Below, piece after piece: positions 34,516 through 43,687 of a stretch of 64,000 nucleotides of DNA (the stretch's first letter is position 1; every line of letters begins with the position of its first letter). The position numbers and the translations under genes were made by a program. This stretch comes from Bacteroidota bacterium (GTDB taxonomy: Bacteria; Bacteroidota; Bacteroidia; Flavobacteriales; BACL11). The DNA is taken from positions 94,780 through 158,779 of the forward strand of contig JAOOLD010000002.1 in NCBI GenBank assembly GCA_028408365.1, read 5' to 3'. Under the pieces are notes generated by a model that was given only the letters and a program-made list of their open reading frames with translations, was not told the DNA's origin and did no database searches.

Positions 34516-34851
34516 ATGAGAAAATTTAATCTATTTTTAATTTTTGTAAGTATCATCTCAATAGATGCGTTTTCAGCAGAAAAAGTAAAAGAAAAGTTCA
34601 AAATTTATGGCAATTGTGGGATGTGTAATGAAGTCATAACAAAAGCAGCTAAATCAGTTGATGGTGTAATCTATTTAAAATGGAATAGTAAAACCAAAAT
34701 TGCAAAAATCAAATATGATTCTGATAAGACTAGCTTAGATGAGGTTCAGAAAAAAATAGCCTCTGTTGGATATGATACAGAGAAATACAAAGCTGATGAT
34801 GAAGTATACAACAGCTTACATTACTGCTGTAAATATGATCGTGAAAACTAA
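34516..34851 (+). CDS. Periplasmic heavy-metal-associated (HMA) domain protein
   Basis: 111 residues. A signal peptide (FLIFVSIISIDAFS) precedes a single HMA domain with a metal-binding CxxC-type loop GNCGMC (Cys34, Cys37) and the ferredoxin-like fold pattern ending VGYDTEKY. The C-terminal LHYCCKYD adds a second cysteine pair. HMA domains bind copper or other soft metals, so a periplasmic metal shuttle is likely. It is 9 bases from the peroxidase gene. An imperfect TAAATTTT lies 4 bases before the ATG, so it might also have its own start site. Confidence 0.82.
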   Translation: MRKFNLFLIFVSIISIDAFSAEKVKEKFKIYGNCGMCNEVITKAAKSVDGVIYLKWNSKTKIAKIKYDSDKTSLDEVQKKIASVGYDTEKYKADDEVYNSLHYCCKYDREN

Positions 34852-34863
34852 AAAAATTATTAC

Positions 34864-35409
34864 ATGAGAAAACTTTATTTTATTTTATTTCTACTGCCGT
34901 GTACTATCTTTAGTCAAACTCACTATATAGACAACACTAATCTTCAGGCATCAGGACTACCCACGGATTTTGATATTACTAAAAGCACTTTCTATAATGC
35001 TTATGATACTTGTGCAGTAAGCTGGGTAGTGATTAGTGATTCCATGCCGTCTCAATGGGATATTTCATTCTGTTTTCCAGCGTGCTACCCGATTGGAGTT
35101 ACAAGTGCTCAAGATACATTTATGCCAACAGCTAAGGTTTATCTTAATGGTCATTTTTACCCCAATTTAGTATCAGGTGAAGGCTACATGCAAATGCAAA
35201 TTACTACAAACTCAAATATTGTTGATACCATTACTTGGTATGTAGTAGCTTCAGAGATTTCTAATTTAGAAAGCATCTTCCTAAAAAATGATCAAGAATT
35301 TATTGATATATATGATATAAGTGGTAGACGAGTTGAAAATTTTGAAAAAGGAAAAACTTTTGTCGTTAAAACAAAACAAAATACTTTCAAAACTATATAT
35401 GTCTTGTAA
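34864..35409 (+). CDS. Secreted protein with a T9SS-like C-terminal tail, unknown function
   Basis: 181 residues. It has a signal peptide (LYFILFLLPCTIFSQT), a cysteine-containing region (DTCAVSWVVIS, FCFPACYPIGV) resembling small extracellular Bacteroidota domains, and a tail with YDISGRRVENF that resembles the start of type A T9SS sorting domains. The tail ends in KTIYVL rather than the common basic residue. Function unknown. It ends inside the start of the following lipoprotein gene (11-base overlap), suggesting coupled expression. Confidence 0.7.
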   Translation: MRKLYFILFLLPCTIFSQTHYIDNTNLQASGLPTDFDITKSTFYNAYDTCAVSWVVISDSMPSQWDISFCFPACYPIGVTSAQDTFMPTAKVYLNGHFYPNLVSGEGYMQMQITTNSNIVDTITWYVVASEISNLESIFLKNDQEFIDIYDISGRRVENFEKGKTFVVKTKQNTFKTIYVL

Positions 35410-35989
35410 ATATAAATACTTAAAAATATTTCTAATTACAACCATTTTTTTTGCTTGTGATAAAGACGACCTAAGTAATAATAATAGTACTACTAATAAT
35501 GCTACATCACAAAATTGTGGAACAGTAACAGTTAATGTTGATCATACAACCAATGAAACATTCAGCTCTAATGTTTATGAAGTAACTTGCTTAAGTTCCT
35601 TTAATACATTCACTAAATATAATGGAGTAGCTAATAACTTAATGTTAGACTTTGAATTTATATGTATGCCAAATTCAAGTTCAGCAAATCAAACATCTCC
35701 GATAATTGAAATCGGCATAAATTATCAATACTCAGATGGATGGGGTGCAGCAGATTATGACAAAAATCAATGTGGGGGTAATTCATTTTATGCAGTTGAT
35801 TACTGGTTTTCAGATCCAAATGACAGTATCATTATTAATTTGAGTGTAGATGAAATAAATTATACAATCTCTGGCGATTTTACACTTTTTGACCTACCAG
35901 GTTCAAAGCCTACAATAAATGTTACATTAGTTGATTTTCCAATAACTATTGAAGATTATAACCCAATAGCTGTGGAGCATAATAATTAA
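35399..35989 (+). CDS. Putative outer-membrane or surface lipoprotein, unknown function
   Basis: The ATG at 35399 gives 196 residues with a lipoprotein signal, IFLITTIFFAC, followed by DKDD; the earlier track start at 35321 is not supported. Acidic residues right after the lipid-modified cysteine resemble the Bacteroidota surface lipoprotein export signal, so it may be displayed outside. The mature part is asparagine/threonine-rich at first and then beta-rich with a few cysteines. I recognise no family. It overlaps the preceding secreted-protein gene by 11 bases and converges on radA. Confidence 0.7.
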   Translation: MSCKYKYLKIFLITTIFFACDKDDLSNNNSTTNNATSQNCGTVTVNVDHTTNETFSSNVYEVTCLSSFNTFTKYNGVANNLMLDFEFICMPNSSSANQTSPIIEIGINYQYSDGWGAADYDKNQCGGNSFYAVDYWFSDPNDSIIINLSVDEINYTISGDFTLFDLPGSKPTINVTLVDFPITIEDYNPIAVEHNN

Positions 35990-35993
35990 AATT

Positions 35994-37358
35994 TTACCCA
36001 AAAAGAAGTCTAAAAACCTCTTCAATTTTACCAAATTTTGAAATTTTAATTTTAAAATCTTTTGAGTTTAGATTGTTATACTTTGAGATGACAATTTGTT
36101 TGTATCCAAGCTTTTCAGCTTCAGCAATTCTTTGCTCAATTCTGTTCACAGCTCTTATTTCGCCAGAAAGTCCGATTTCTCCCGCAAAACATATTTGAGT
36201 GTCAAGTTCAATATTTTGATCTGAAGATAATATAGAACAAATAACTGCCAAGTCTATCGCAGTATCATCAATTCTAATGCCTCCAGTTATGTTTAAAAAA
36301 ACATCTTTAGCTCCAAGTCTAAAACCACATCTTTTTTCAAGAACTGCTAGTAACATATTCATTCTTCTTGTATCAAATCCAGTTGCAGATCTTTGAGGAG
36401 TACCATATACAGCAGAGCTAACTAGAGATTGAATTTCAACAAGTAGTGGTCTTGCTCCTTCAACTGTACCAGCAATTGCTACACCACTTGTTTTTTCATC
36501 TCTTTCAGAAATTAGAATTTCTGAGGGATTAGCTACTTCTCTGAGGCCATAGCTATTCATCTCATAAACTCCAAGTTCAGATGCGGAACCGAAACGGTTT
36601 TTAACTGTTCTAAGTATACGATATATATAATTTCTATCTCCCTCAAATTGAAGTACTGTGTCTACCATGTGTTCTAAAATTTTTGGACCTGCTATTGCCC
36701 CATCTTTGTTAATGTGACCTATTAAAAACACTGCTGTTCCACTTTCTTTCGCATATTTTAAAAGTTCTGAGGTGCAAGCTTTGACTTGAGAAACGCTTCC
36801 TGGAGATGATTCTATTTGAGATGAATGAAGTGTTTGAATTGAATCAATCACTAAAATTTCTGGCTCCAAGCTTTCAATTTGCTGAAAAATATTTTGTGTG
36901 TTCGTCTCTGTTAAAATGTAGCAGTTTTCAGAGCTTTTATTTATTCTTTCAGCACGCATTTTAATTTGTTTCTCGCTTTCTTCTCCAGAAACATATAAAA
37001 TTCTTTTTGGTATTGAGCTCAATGCAAACTGAAGTAATAATGTAGATTTCCCAATTCCTGGATCACCCCCAAGAAGAATTAGAGAACCAGGAACAATACC
37101 TCCACCTAAAACTCTGTTGAGTTCTGAATCTTTAGTAACTATTCTCTCCTCTTGGCTATAGTCAATATCAGAAACTAATACAGGCTTGTTAACTCTTTTA
37201 CTTTTAAAGGAACTGCTAACATTATTATCATTGTTAATAATCTCTTCAACAAATGTATTCCACTCACCACATTGTGGACACTTTCCTAACCATTTTGGTG
37301 ATTGATGACCACAGCTTTGACAGAAAAATGCAGATCTAACTTTTCTTTTTATTACCAC
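35994..37358 (-). CDS. radA: DNA repair protein RadA
   Basis: 454 residues. N-terminal zinc finger FFCQSCGHQSPKWLGKCPQCG, then a RecA-like ATPase with Walker A GGDPGIGKSTLL, the RadA-specific KNRFG motif (VKNRFGSASELGVYEM) and a C-terminal Lon-like domain (GGIRIDDTAIDLAV). RadA promotes branch migration in recombination and helps process stalled forks. Length and all motifs are normal. It directly follows rfaE2, whose stop it overlaps by a base. Confidence 0.95.
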   Translation of the reverse strand: MVIKRKVRSAFFCQSCGHQSPKWLGKCPQCGEWNTFVEEIINNDNNVSSSFKSKRVNKPVLVSDIDYSQEERIVTKDSELNRVLGGGIVPGSLILLGGDPGIGKSTLLLQFALSSIPKRILYVSGEESEKQIKMRAERINKSSENCYILTETNTQNIFQQIESLEPEILVIDSIQTLHSSQIESSPGSVSQVKACTSELLKYAKESGTAVFLIGHINKDGAIAGPKILEHMVDTVLQFEGDRNYIYRILRTVKNRFGSASELGVYEMNSYGLREVANPSEILISERDEKTSGVAIAGTVEGARPLLVEIQSLVSSAVYGTPQRSATGFDTRRMNMLLAVLEKRCGFRLGAKDVFLNITGGIRIDDTAIDLAVICSILSSDQNIELDTQICFAGEIGLSGEIRAVNRIEQRIAEAEKLGYKQIVISKYNNLNSKDFKIKISKFGKIEEVFRLLFG

Positions 37359-37855
37359 TATTTATTGAGCTTATTTATAGTATTTGTACTTGAAAGACCA
37401 TCAACTAAGGGGATTATGATTGTTTCGCCACCATATGAACTTACAATATCATTTCCCACAATATCCTTTTTTTGATAGTCACCACCTTTAATTAAAAAAT
37501 TAGGCTTAATTTTTTGAATTAATTTTTTTGGAGTATCATCACTAAATTCTACCACATAATCAACAAAAGAGAAAGAAGCTAGCATATGAGATCTGGTTTG
37601 AAAATCATTTACAGGTCTTTCTTTTCCTTTAAGTTTTCTTACTGATTCATCAGAGTTGACAGCTACGATTAGCCTATCTCCAAATTCTTTGGATTTTGTG
37701 AGAATCTCTAGATGACCTAGATGTAGAATATCAAAGCATCCATTCGTAAAGGCTACTTTCATTTTATTTTTTTTCCACTGGCTAACTTTTAAAACTAAGT
37801 TATCAGTGGTAATTATTTTTTCTCTTACTTTACTGATTACTGGCATTCTTTGCAT
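37358..37855 (-). CDS. rfaE2: D-glycero-beta-D-manno-heptose 1-phosphate adenylyltransferase (RfaE2 domain)
   Basis: 165 residues. The cytidylyltransferase fold is clear: VAFTNGCFDILHLGHLEIL with the HxGH nucleotide motif, VNSDESVRKLKGKERPV and the end segment PLVDGLSSTNTI. It corresponds only to the C-terminal half of HldE; the ribokinase-like half is not adjacent. It makes ADP-heptose for the LPS inner core, or related nucleotide sugars. The start overlaps the flippase-like gene by 26 bases, an unusually long overlap, so the true start could be a later codon such as the ATG in NKMKVAFTNG. Confidence 0.88.
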   Translation of the reverse strand: MQRMPVISKVREKIITTDNLVLKVSQWKKNKMKVAFTNGCFDILHLGHLEILTKSKEFGDRLIVAVNSDESVRKLKGKERPVNDFQTRSHMLASFSFVDYVVEFSDDTPKKLIQKIKPNFLIKGGDYQKKDIVGNDIVSSYGGETIIIPLVDGLSSTNTINKLNK

Positions 37856-38825
37856 TGTTTTTTGAAATGAAAAGTAAAGCTAATGAAATTGCTCCAAAAA
37901 CTAGAGCCATTAGAGTTTGTGCAGTGTGAACAGCAAAAGCAAAAATAAGTGCTGAATCAGCACCAATACCTAAACTCATTAGTCCAAGTTTAGTAGCTAG
38001 GTGATATGAACCAATACCTCCTTGAGTTGGAACTACCATACCAATACCGCCTATTACCATTATGTATATTCCGTCAATAAAGTTTAAAGAGTTAGTTTCA
38101 CTAACAGCAAAAAAACAGATGTATGTCATTAAAGCATATAAACTCCAAATTAAAGTGGTATGAGTCCAAAATGCAGTTTTATTTTTAATTTTTTTTACAC
38201 TGATAAATCCTTCTTTGATACCTTCAAAGAAATCTTTAATTTTTATTACAATGGTTGAAGATTGATTTTTCTTTGTGTATAAGAAAAAAATAGATGAAAT
38301 TGCTAATAGGCTGAGAACAAAAATAAGTATTGAATTAACAGGTAATTTTTGAGCTTTACTAAAAACAGAATTAAAAAAAATATTAATTTTTTCTAGATTG
38401 ATAATAAACATTAATATTAGCAGAGAAATAAGAGCTAATAAATCAATAGCCCTTTCGGCAATTATAGTACCAAATAATTTATCAACTGGTATATTTTCCT
38501 TTTTATTTAGTGCTGTGCATCTTGAAATTTCTCCAGCTCTTGGAATTGCTAAATTTGTTAAATAGCCAATCGCAACTGCATTAATACTATTTGAAATTTT
38601 ACAATTATGCCCCAGTGGCTGTATCATGTGAATCCATCTGACACCTCTTAAAACAATAGCTAATGCTCCTAAAACAATCGAGAGATAAATCCAACTCATT
38701 TCCAAGTTAGCTAAACTTTGAAGTAGTTCTCTCGGATTTTGGTTTTTCAGAGCTAAAGCCAATAATAAAAAAGCTAAAAATCCAAAAAGCAGATATTTTA
38801 TTGCGTTAATTAGTTTCTTCCGCAT
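37830..38825 (-). CDS. Lysylphosphatidylglycerol synthase TM region-like flippase
   Basis: 331 residues with about eight membrane helices. Typical family elements: RGVRWIHMIQPLG, AIGYLTNLAIPRAGEISRC, ERAIDLLALISLL and GGIGMVVPTQGGIGSYH. This UPF0104/AglD-like family includes the membrane half of MprF and undefined lipid-linked transporters. It lacks the aminoacyltransferase half, so it does not make lysyl-lipid. It overlaps panC by 20 bases and rfaE2 by 26. In related flavobacteria a protein of this kind also lies downstream of the pan genes. Confidence 0.85.
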   Translation of the reverse strand: MRKKLINAIKYLLFGFLAFLLLALALKNQNPRELLQSLANLEMSWIYLSIVLGALAIVLRGVRWIHMIQPLGHNCKISNSINAVAIGYLTNLAIPRAGEISRCTALNKKENIPVDKLFGTIIAERAIDLLALISLLILMFIINLEKINIFFNSVFSKAQKLPVNSILIFVLSLLAISSIFFLYTKKNQSSTIVIKIKDFFEGIKEGFISVKKIKNKTAFWTHTTLIWSLYALMTYICFFAVSETNSLNFIDGIYIMVIGGIGMVVPTQGGIGSYHLATKLGLMSLGIGADSALIFAFAVHTAQTLMALVFGAISLALLFISKNNAKNASNQ

Positions 38826-39645
38826 TTATAATGATGTTATCAATTAATCTTATATTTTCAATTGTAGCTGCTATACAAATTGCTAAATTATCACAAATGA
38901 CATCAACTGGGTGCATAGTTTTAATACTAACAAATTCCAAATACTCTAAATTAAGTTTACTTCTTTCAAACAATTTTTTTACTTTATTTTTCAAAGTTAC
39001 AATATCATATTTAGTGATATGATCTCTACAATAGCAAAGAGATTCAAAAATTATTGTTGCTGATTTAAAGCTATCTTTTGTTAAATTCTTGTTTCTTGAG
39101 CTGAGAGCAATTCCATTTTTCTCTCTTACTGTAGGAACAGAAACTATTTTTAAAGCTGACTTTTTTGAAATATATTTGATTATTGTAAGTTGCTGTAAAT
39201 CTTTCTCTCCAAAAAATGCAATGTCAGGACTTACTATTTTAAACAATTTAGTAACTACAGTTGCCACGCCTTGAAAATGGCCAGGTCTATATTCTCCTTC
39301 CATAAACTTGTCAAGATTATTTAAATCGAACTCACTACTCTTCAAATTATTCTCATAAAGCTCAAAATCATTTGGTATAAAAAGTATGTCACAGTGATGT
39401 TTCTTCAGCAATTCAATATCATTCTCGCTGTTGGTAGGATAATTTCTTAAGTCTTTTTGAGAATTAAACTGAGTTGGATTTACATATATGCTACATATGG
39501 TTAAATCACATCTAGATTTTGATGCTTTAATTAATGAAATATGGCCAGCGTGCAAGGCTCCCATAGTGGGAACAAATCCAATTTTTTGTTTTGACAAAGA
39601 ATACAATAATTCTTTTAGCTTGGACTTTTTCTTTATTATTTTCAT
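38806..39645 (-). CDS. panC: Pantothenate synthetase
   Basis: 279 residues, normal length. Motifs: PTMGALHAGHISLIKAS with the HxGH nucleotide-binding histidines, IYVNPTQFN, EGEYRPGHFQGVATVVTKLF, FFGEKDLQQL and a late LSSRN serine-arginine. It joins pantoate and beta-alanine in vitamin B5 synthesis. panD, which often follows panC in Flavobacteriia, is not here. A -7 element lies 13 bases upstream, back to back with the GT5 gene promoter. Confidence 0.95.
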   Translation of the reverse strand: MKIIKKKSKLKELLYSLSKQKIGFVPTMGALHAGHISLIKASKSRCDLTICSIYVNPTQFNSQKDLRNYPTNSENDIELLKKHHCDILFIPNDFELYENNLKSSEFDLNNLDKFMEGEYRPGHFQGVATVVTKLFKIVSPDIAFFGEKDLQQLTIIKYISKKSALKIVSVPTVREKNGIALSSRNKNLTKDSFKSATIIFESLCYCRDHITKYDIVTLKNKVKKLFERSKLNLEYLEFVSIKTMHPVDVICDNLAICIAATIENIRLIDNIIINAEETN

Positions 39646-39658
39646 AACAATTACAAAA

Positions 39659-39666
39659 CAAAACTA
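39659..39666 (-). promoter_or_regulatory. -7 promoter element of the panC operon
   Basis: TAGTTTTG on the minus strand, 13 bases before the panC ATG. Confidence 0.5.
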
Positions 39667-39699
39667 CCTTAAATGCTTTATTTAAAGAATTTTTTTCTA

Positions 39700-39707
39700 T
39701 ATTTTTG
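39700..39707 (+). promoter_or_regulatory. -7 promoter element of the GT5 gene
   Basis: TATTTTTG, 22 bases before the ATG of the GT5 protein and 33 bases from the divergent panC element. Confidence 0.5.
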
Positions 39708-39729
39708 CAAGGCGATTTAAATCTTAAAT

Positions 39730-40578
39730 ATGGGAAAGAAAAGAATTTTATACGTATCTCAAGAAATATCACCATACACTAAAGAAAACAAAAGATCAAA
39801 TTTTTGTATGAGCTTACCTCAAGTTGTTCAAGAAAATGACAATGACATTAGAATTTTCATGCCTAAGTTTGGTACAATAAACGAAAGAAGACATCAGCTA
39901 CACGAAGTCATTAGACTCTCAGGAATGAATCTAATAATTGATGATTTTGATCATCAGTTAATTATTAAAGTAGCTTCTGTTCAACAATCAAGAATGCAAG
40001 TGTATTTTATTGATAATGAAGAGTATTTCCCCAAGAGACATTACCTTAACGATCCAGAAGGAAATTTCATGGAAAACAATGATGAAAGAATGATGTTTTT
40101 TTGTAAAGGTGTTATTGAAACAGTAAAAAAACTTGGTTGGGCTCCAGATATCATACATTGCAATGGATGGTTCTCAGCTCTTGTACCCATGTACATAAAA
40201 AAACTGTACAATAAAGACCCTATGTTCGCAAATACAAAAATTTATTATACAGTTTTTGATAATCCCTTTAAAGGGGATTTAAATAATTCACTTTCTGAAA
40301 AATTATTATTTGAAGACTTACAAGATAAAGATGTTGAAATGATTGGGAATCCTACATTTGATAATCTTAATAAATTCGCAATTAGCTACTCAGATGCTGT
40401 TGTTCAAGGGTCAAAAAAGTTAAGTAAAAACTTACTTAATTTTACAAAAAACAATAACATCCCTGTATTGGTAAAAACAGATGATGATAATTTTGAAAAG
40501 CAGTGTCTTTCTTTTTATGACAGCACAAAAAAGGCAAAAAAAACAAAAAAAAATAAGCAGTTAGTTGAGGTTGTATAG
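39730..40578 (+). CDS. Stand-alone starch/glycogen synthase N-terminal (GT5) domain protein
   Basis: 282 residues. It begins KKRILYVSQEISPYTKENKRS and contains DIRIFMPKFGTINER, FCKGVIETVKKLGWAPDIIHCNGWFSALVPMYIK, all from the GT5 N-terminal domain. The C-terminal GT1-like domain with the second half of the active site is missing, as is usual for this short Bacteroidota family, so true glycogen synthase activity is doubtful. The C-terminus is lysine-rich (KKAKKTKKNK). It is followed by DUF4270 and glmS, an order I associate with Flavobacteriales. Confidence 0.85.
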   Translation: MGKKRILYVSQEISPYTKENKRSNFCMSLPQVVQENDNDIRIFMPKFGTINERRHQLHEVIRLSGMNLIIDDFDHQLIIKVASVQQSRMQVYFIDNEEYFPKRHYLNDPEGNFMENNDERMMFFCKGVIETVKKLGWAPDIIHCNGWFSALVPMYIKKLYNKDPMFANTKIYYTVFDNPFKGDLNNSLSEKLLFEDLQDKDVEMIGNPTFDNLNKFAISYSDAVVQGSKKLSKNLLNFTKNNNIPVLVKTDDDNFEKQCLSFYDSTKKAKKTKKNKQLVEVV

Positions 40579-41821
40579 TTATAAATCTTTTATACTTTTT
40601 TGTGTTTTTTCATTTATACTCTTATCTTGCAAGGAACCCTCAGAAATAGGTCTTGACATACATCCTGAAAGTGATAGAATTCTGATAAAAAATAATTCGA
40701 ATTTTTTTAATTTTTCAACGAATACTCTTTCTGAAGATTCTTTAAGGACTGATGAACCTGTTAGATTATTACTAGGTAACCTTACTAGTGATCCTATTTT
40801 CCCAAAATCTAATGCGCACTTTATTTCTAATCTTCTACTTCCATCAAACAATATCAGCTTTGGAGACATAACAAATATTATTGTAGACAGTGTTATATTG
40901 CAATACGTTATTGATGACTATTACGGAAATGAAATCCAAACTTTTCCTAATCTATACGTATCAAAATTAACAGATCCAATTTATAAAGATTCGTCTTACT
41001 ATTCCAACTATCCTGTTGTTTATAGTCAATCTGAATTAGTTTCAGTAAATAACATAGTGGTTCAGGACTCAAATTCTGTATCAATAATCAAAATTTCAAT
41101 AGACAACTCCTTAGGACAAGAAATCATCGATGGTGGAAATGCCTTAAGCTCTAATGAAGATTTTCTTCAGTATTTTTACGGTCTTAAAGTTGCCACTGTC
41201 AATCCATCAGATTTAAACTTAGCTAATGACAATACAATATTGTATTTAAACGCTGATAATCAAAAGTCTAAATTTTCAATTTACTACAGAGATATTTCTG
41301 TAAATGATTCAGTAATGTCTTTCGATTTAATGTTAGGAGGAGAAGCTGCTAGAATTAATCTTTTTAATCAAAAAAATATTCAACAACTTAACGCTTCTAC
41401 CGATAGCTGTTACGTTCAGTCAATGTCAAGTTATTTAACATCTATTCAGTTTAATAACTTAGAAAGTATTAGGGATACTTTAAAGAATAAAGTCATAAAT
41501 AAAGTTAATCTTAAATTCTCATGCAATGAGGATTTACAATTTGGAGCTCATGAAAAACTTTTCCTAGTCAGAAAAAATCCCATGGGAGTTAATGTTTTTT
41601 TAAGTGATTTTGTCATAGAGGGAGAATCACATTTTGGTGGGCAGAATCAGAACAATAATTTTACTTTTAACATAACAAGGTATTTTAGCGATTTGATAAA
41701 TGGAGCTTCAGGCTTCACAGGAGAACTTTTATTGTTACCATCAGGTGCTGTAATAAATGCAAACAGAACAATAATACCAAAATCAAGTTTTGTGATTGAA
41801 GTATTATATTCTGAATTATAA
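40565..41821 (+). CDS. DUF4270 family lipoprotein with a non-ATG start
   Basis: 418 residues from TTG 40565; TTG 40571 is also possible. There is no ATG before the lipobox, and the signal (FILFCVFSFILLSC) needs an upstream start, so a TTG must be used. The mature part begins KEPSEIGLDIHPESD, the standard DUF4270 opening, followed by beta-rich sequence and a closing VIPKSSFVIEVLY. DUF4270 proteins are outer-membrane lipoproteins of Bacteroidota without known function. The gene overlaps the GT5 gene by 14 bases, consistent with translation by coupling rather than by a strong start. Confidence 0.85.
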   Translation: MRLYSYKSFILFCVFSFILLSCKEPSEIGLDIHPESDRILIKNNSNFFNFSTNTLSEDSLRTDEPVRLLLGNLTSDPIFPKSNAHFISNLLLPSNNISFGDITNIIVDSVILQYVIDDYYGNEIQTFPNLYVSKLTDPIYKDSSYYSNYPVVYSQSELVSVNNIVVQDSNSVSIIKISIDNSLGQEIIDGGNALSSNEDFLQYFYGLKVATVNPSDLNLANDNTILYLNADNQKSKFSIYYRDISVNDSVMSFDLMLGGEAARINLFNQKNIQQLNASTDSCYVQSMSSYLTSIQFNNLESIRDTLKNKVINKVNLKFSCNEDLQFGAHEKLFLVRKNPMGVNVFLSDFVIEGESHFGGQNQNNNFTFNITRYFSDLINGASGFTGELLLLPSGAVINANRTIIPKSSFVIEVLYSEL

Positions 41822-41839
41822 TAACTTCGTTTTAATTGT

Positions 41840-41847
41840 TACTTTTG
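41840..41847 (+). promoter_or_regulatory. -7 promoter element of glmS (leaderless)
   Basis: TACTTTTG, then AAAA, then ATG. The 4-base gap implies an mRNA starting at the glmS codon. Confidence 0.7.
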
Positions 41848-41851
41848 AAAA

Positions 41852-43687
41852 ATGTGTGGAATTGTTTCTTACATCGGAAATAAAGATGCGTACCCAATAA
41901 TAATAAAGGGACTTAAAAGATTAGAGTACAGAGGTTATGATAGTGCAGGTATATGTTTGCTTAAAAACAGTTTAATATCATATAAATCCAAGGGAAAAGT
42001 CAAGGATTTAGAAAAAGAGTTTAATAAAAAACCCATTAGTTCATTTGTAGGAATAGGACATACAAGGTGGGCAACTCATGGTGAGCCAAACAAAACAAAT
42101 GCTCACCCTCATTTGTCAAACTCTAAAAATCTAGCTATAGTTCACAACGGAATAATTGAAAACTATGATTCAATAAGAAAACTATTGAAGAAAAAAGGTT
42201 ATAAGTTTTATTCTGACACTGATACTGAAGTTTTAATTAACTTAATTGAATATGAACAAAAAAGTGAAAATCTTAGTTTATTTGAATCAGTAAGGTCGGC
42301 TCTTAAGCAGGTTATTGGAGCATATGCTATTGTTGTAATGGAAAAAGATAATTTTAACGAAATTGTTGTTGCTAGAAAAGGTTCTCCATTAGTTATAGGA
42401 ATTGAAAATGGAGAATATTATGTTGCTTCTGATGCTAGCCCAATAATTGAGTATACAAAAAATGTTGTTTATCTTAATGATGACGAAGTTGCAAGAATAA
42501 ATATTAAATCAGGTTTACAAATTAAGACTGTAAGTAATAAGAAAGTTACTCCTTTTGTACAAGAGTTAGCATTATCAATTGAAGATATAGAAAAAGGAGG
42601 TTTTGATTATTTTATGTTAAAAGAAATTTATGAGCAACCTAAGAGTATAAGATCCACTTTAAGAGGAAGAATCACAGCTCAAAATAAAATTAAATTAGCA
42701 GGTTTTAGAGACTTTGAGAAAAAAATTTTAAAAGCAAACAGATTTACAATCATTGCCTGTGGTACATCATGGCATGCTGGCTTAGTTGCATCATATTATT
42801 TTGAAAGCATAGCTAGAATTAATGTTGATGTTCAGTATGCATCAGAGTTTAGGTATAGAAACCCAGTATTAAACGAAAATGATGTTGTGCTAAGTATTAC
42901 TCAATCTGGTGAAACTGCAGATACTCTTGCCGCTCAAAAACTTGCAAAAAGTAGGGGAGCTATATCACTGGCTATATGCAATGTTGTTGGCTCAAGTATT
43001 GCCAGAGAAAATGATGGTGGAGCATATACTCATGCTGGTCCTGAAATTGGAGTTGCCTCAACAAAAGCTTTCACTACTCAACTTACAATACTACTCTTAA
43101 TCGCACTTAGATTAGGAAAAGAAAATTCTTCCATAAGAGATCGAGATTATCAAAGAATGTTGATTGAAATTCAGATGCTCCCATCAACATTAGAGGAATG
43201 TTTAAAAATTGATAAAAAAATAAAAAAAATTTCTAAGGAGTTTATGAACTCAGAAAACTTCTTATATCTAGGAAGAGGTATGAACTTTCCAGTAGCTTTA
43301 GAAGGAGCTCTTAAGTTGAAAGAAATATCATACATTCACGCTGAAGGGTATCCTGCAGCTGAAATGAAGCATGGCCCTATAGCTCTCATTGACGAAAAGA
43401 TGCCAGTGGTAGTTATAGCAACAGAAGAAGAGCACTACACAAAAATTTTAAGCAATGCTCAAGAGGTGAAGTCAAGAGGAGGAAGAATTATTTCAATAGT
43501 TTTTGATGCTGATGAGTCAATATCTAGTATTTCCGAGCATGTAATCAAAGTCCCTAAAGTAAACAAATACTTGTCTCCAATAATTTCTGTAATATCTCTT
43601 CAACTACTTTCTTATCACATTGCAGTTATGAGAGGATGTGATGTTGATCAACCAAGGAACTTAGCTAAATCAGTTACGGTCGAATAG
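41852..43687 (+). CDS. glmS: Glutamine--fructose-6-phosphate aminotransferase (isomerizing)
   Basis: 611 residues. The N-terminal class II amidotransferase domain starts with the catalytic cysteine directly after Met (MCGIVSYIG) and has RGYDSAG and HTRWATHG. Two SIS domains follow (ACGTSWHAGL, SQSGETADTLAA and the second at LGRGMNFPVALEGALKLKE), with the closing QPRNLAKSVTVE. It makes glucosamine-6-phosphate for peptidoglycan and LPS. The mature enzyme needs the cysteine at position 2, so the start is certain. The mRNA appears leaderless, leaving no 5' room for a glmS ribozyme-type control. Confidence 0.97.
   Translation: MCGIVSYIGNKDAYPIIIKGLKRLEYRGYDSAGICLLKNSLISYKSKGKVKDLEKEFNKKPISSFVGIGHTRWATHGEPNKTNAHPHLSNSKNLAIVHNGIIENYDSIRKLLKKKGYKFYSDTDTEVLINLIEYEQKSENLSLFESVRSALKQVIGAYAIVVMEKDNFNEIVVARKGSPLVIGIENGEYYVASDASPIIEYTKNVVYLNDDEVARINIKSGLQIKTVSNKKVTPFVQELALSIEDIEKGGFDYFMLKEIYEQPKSIRSTLRGRITAQNKIKLAGFRDFEKKILKANRFTIIACGTSWHAGLVASYYFESIARINVDVQYASEFRYRNPVLNENDVVLSITQSGETADTLAAQKLAKSRGAISLAICNVVGSSIARENDGGAYTHAGPEIGVASTKAFTTQLTILLLIALRLGKENSSIRDRDYQRMLIEIQMLPSTLEECLKIDKKIKKISKEFMNSENFLYLGRGMNFPVALEGALKLKEISYIHAEGYPAAEMKHGPIALIDEKMPVVVIATEEEHYTKILSNAQEVKSRGGRIISIVFDADESISSISEHVIKVPKVNKYLSPIISVISLQLLSYHIAVMRGCDVDQPRNLAKSVTVE

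Noticed and set aside
41822-41851. glmS ribozyme or other 5' regulatory RNA
   Set aside because: Only 30 bases separate the genes and the -7 element ends four bases from the ATG; there is no room for a structured leader.
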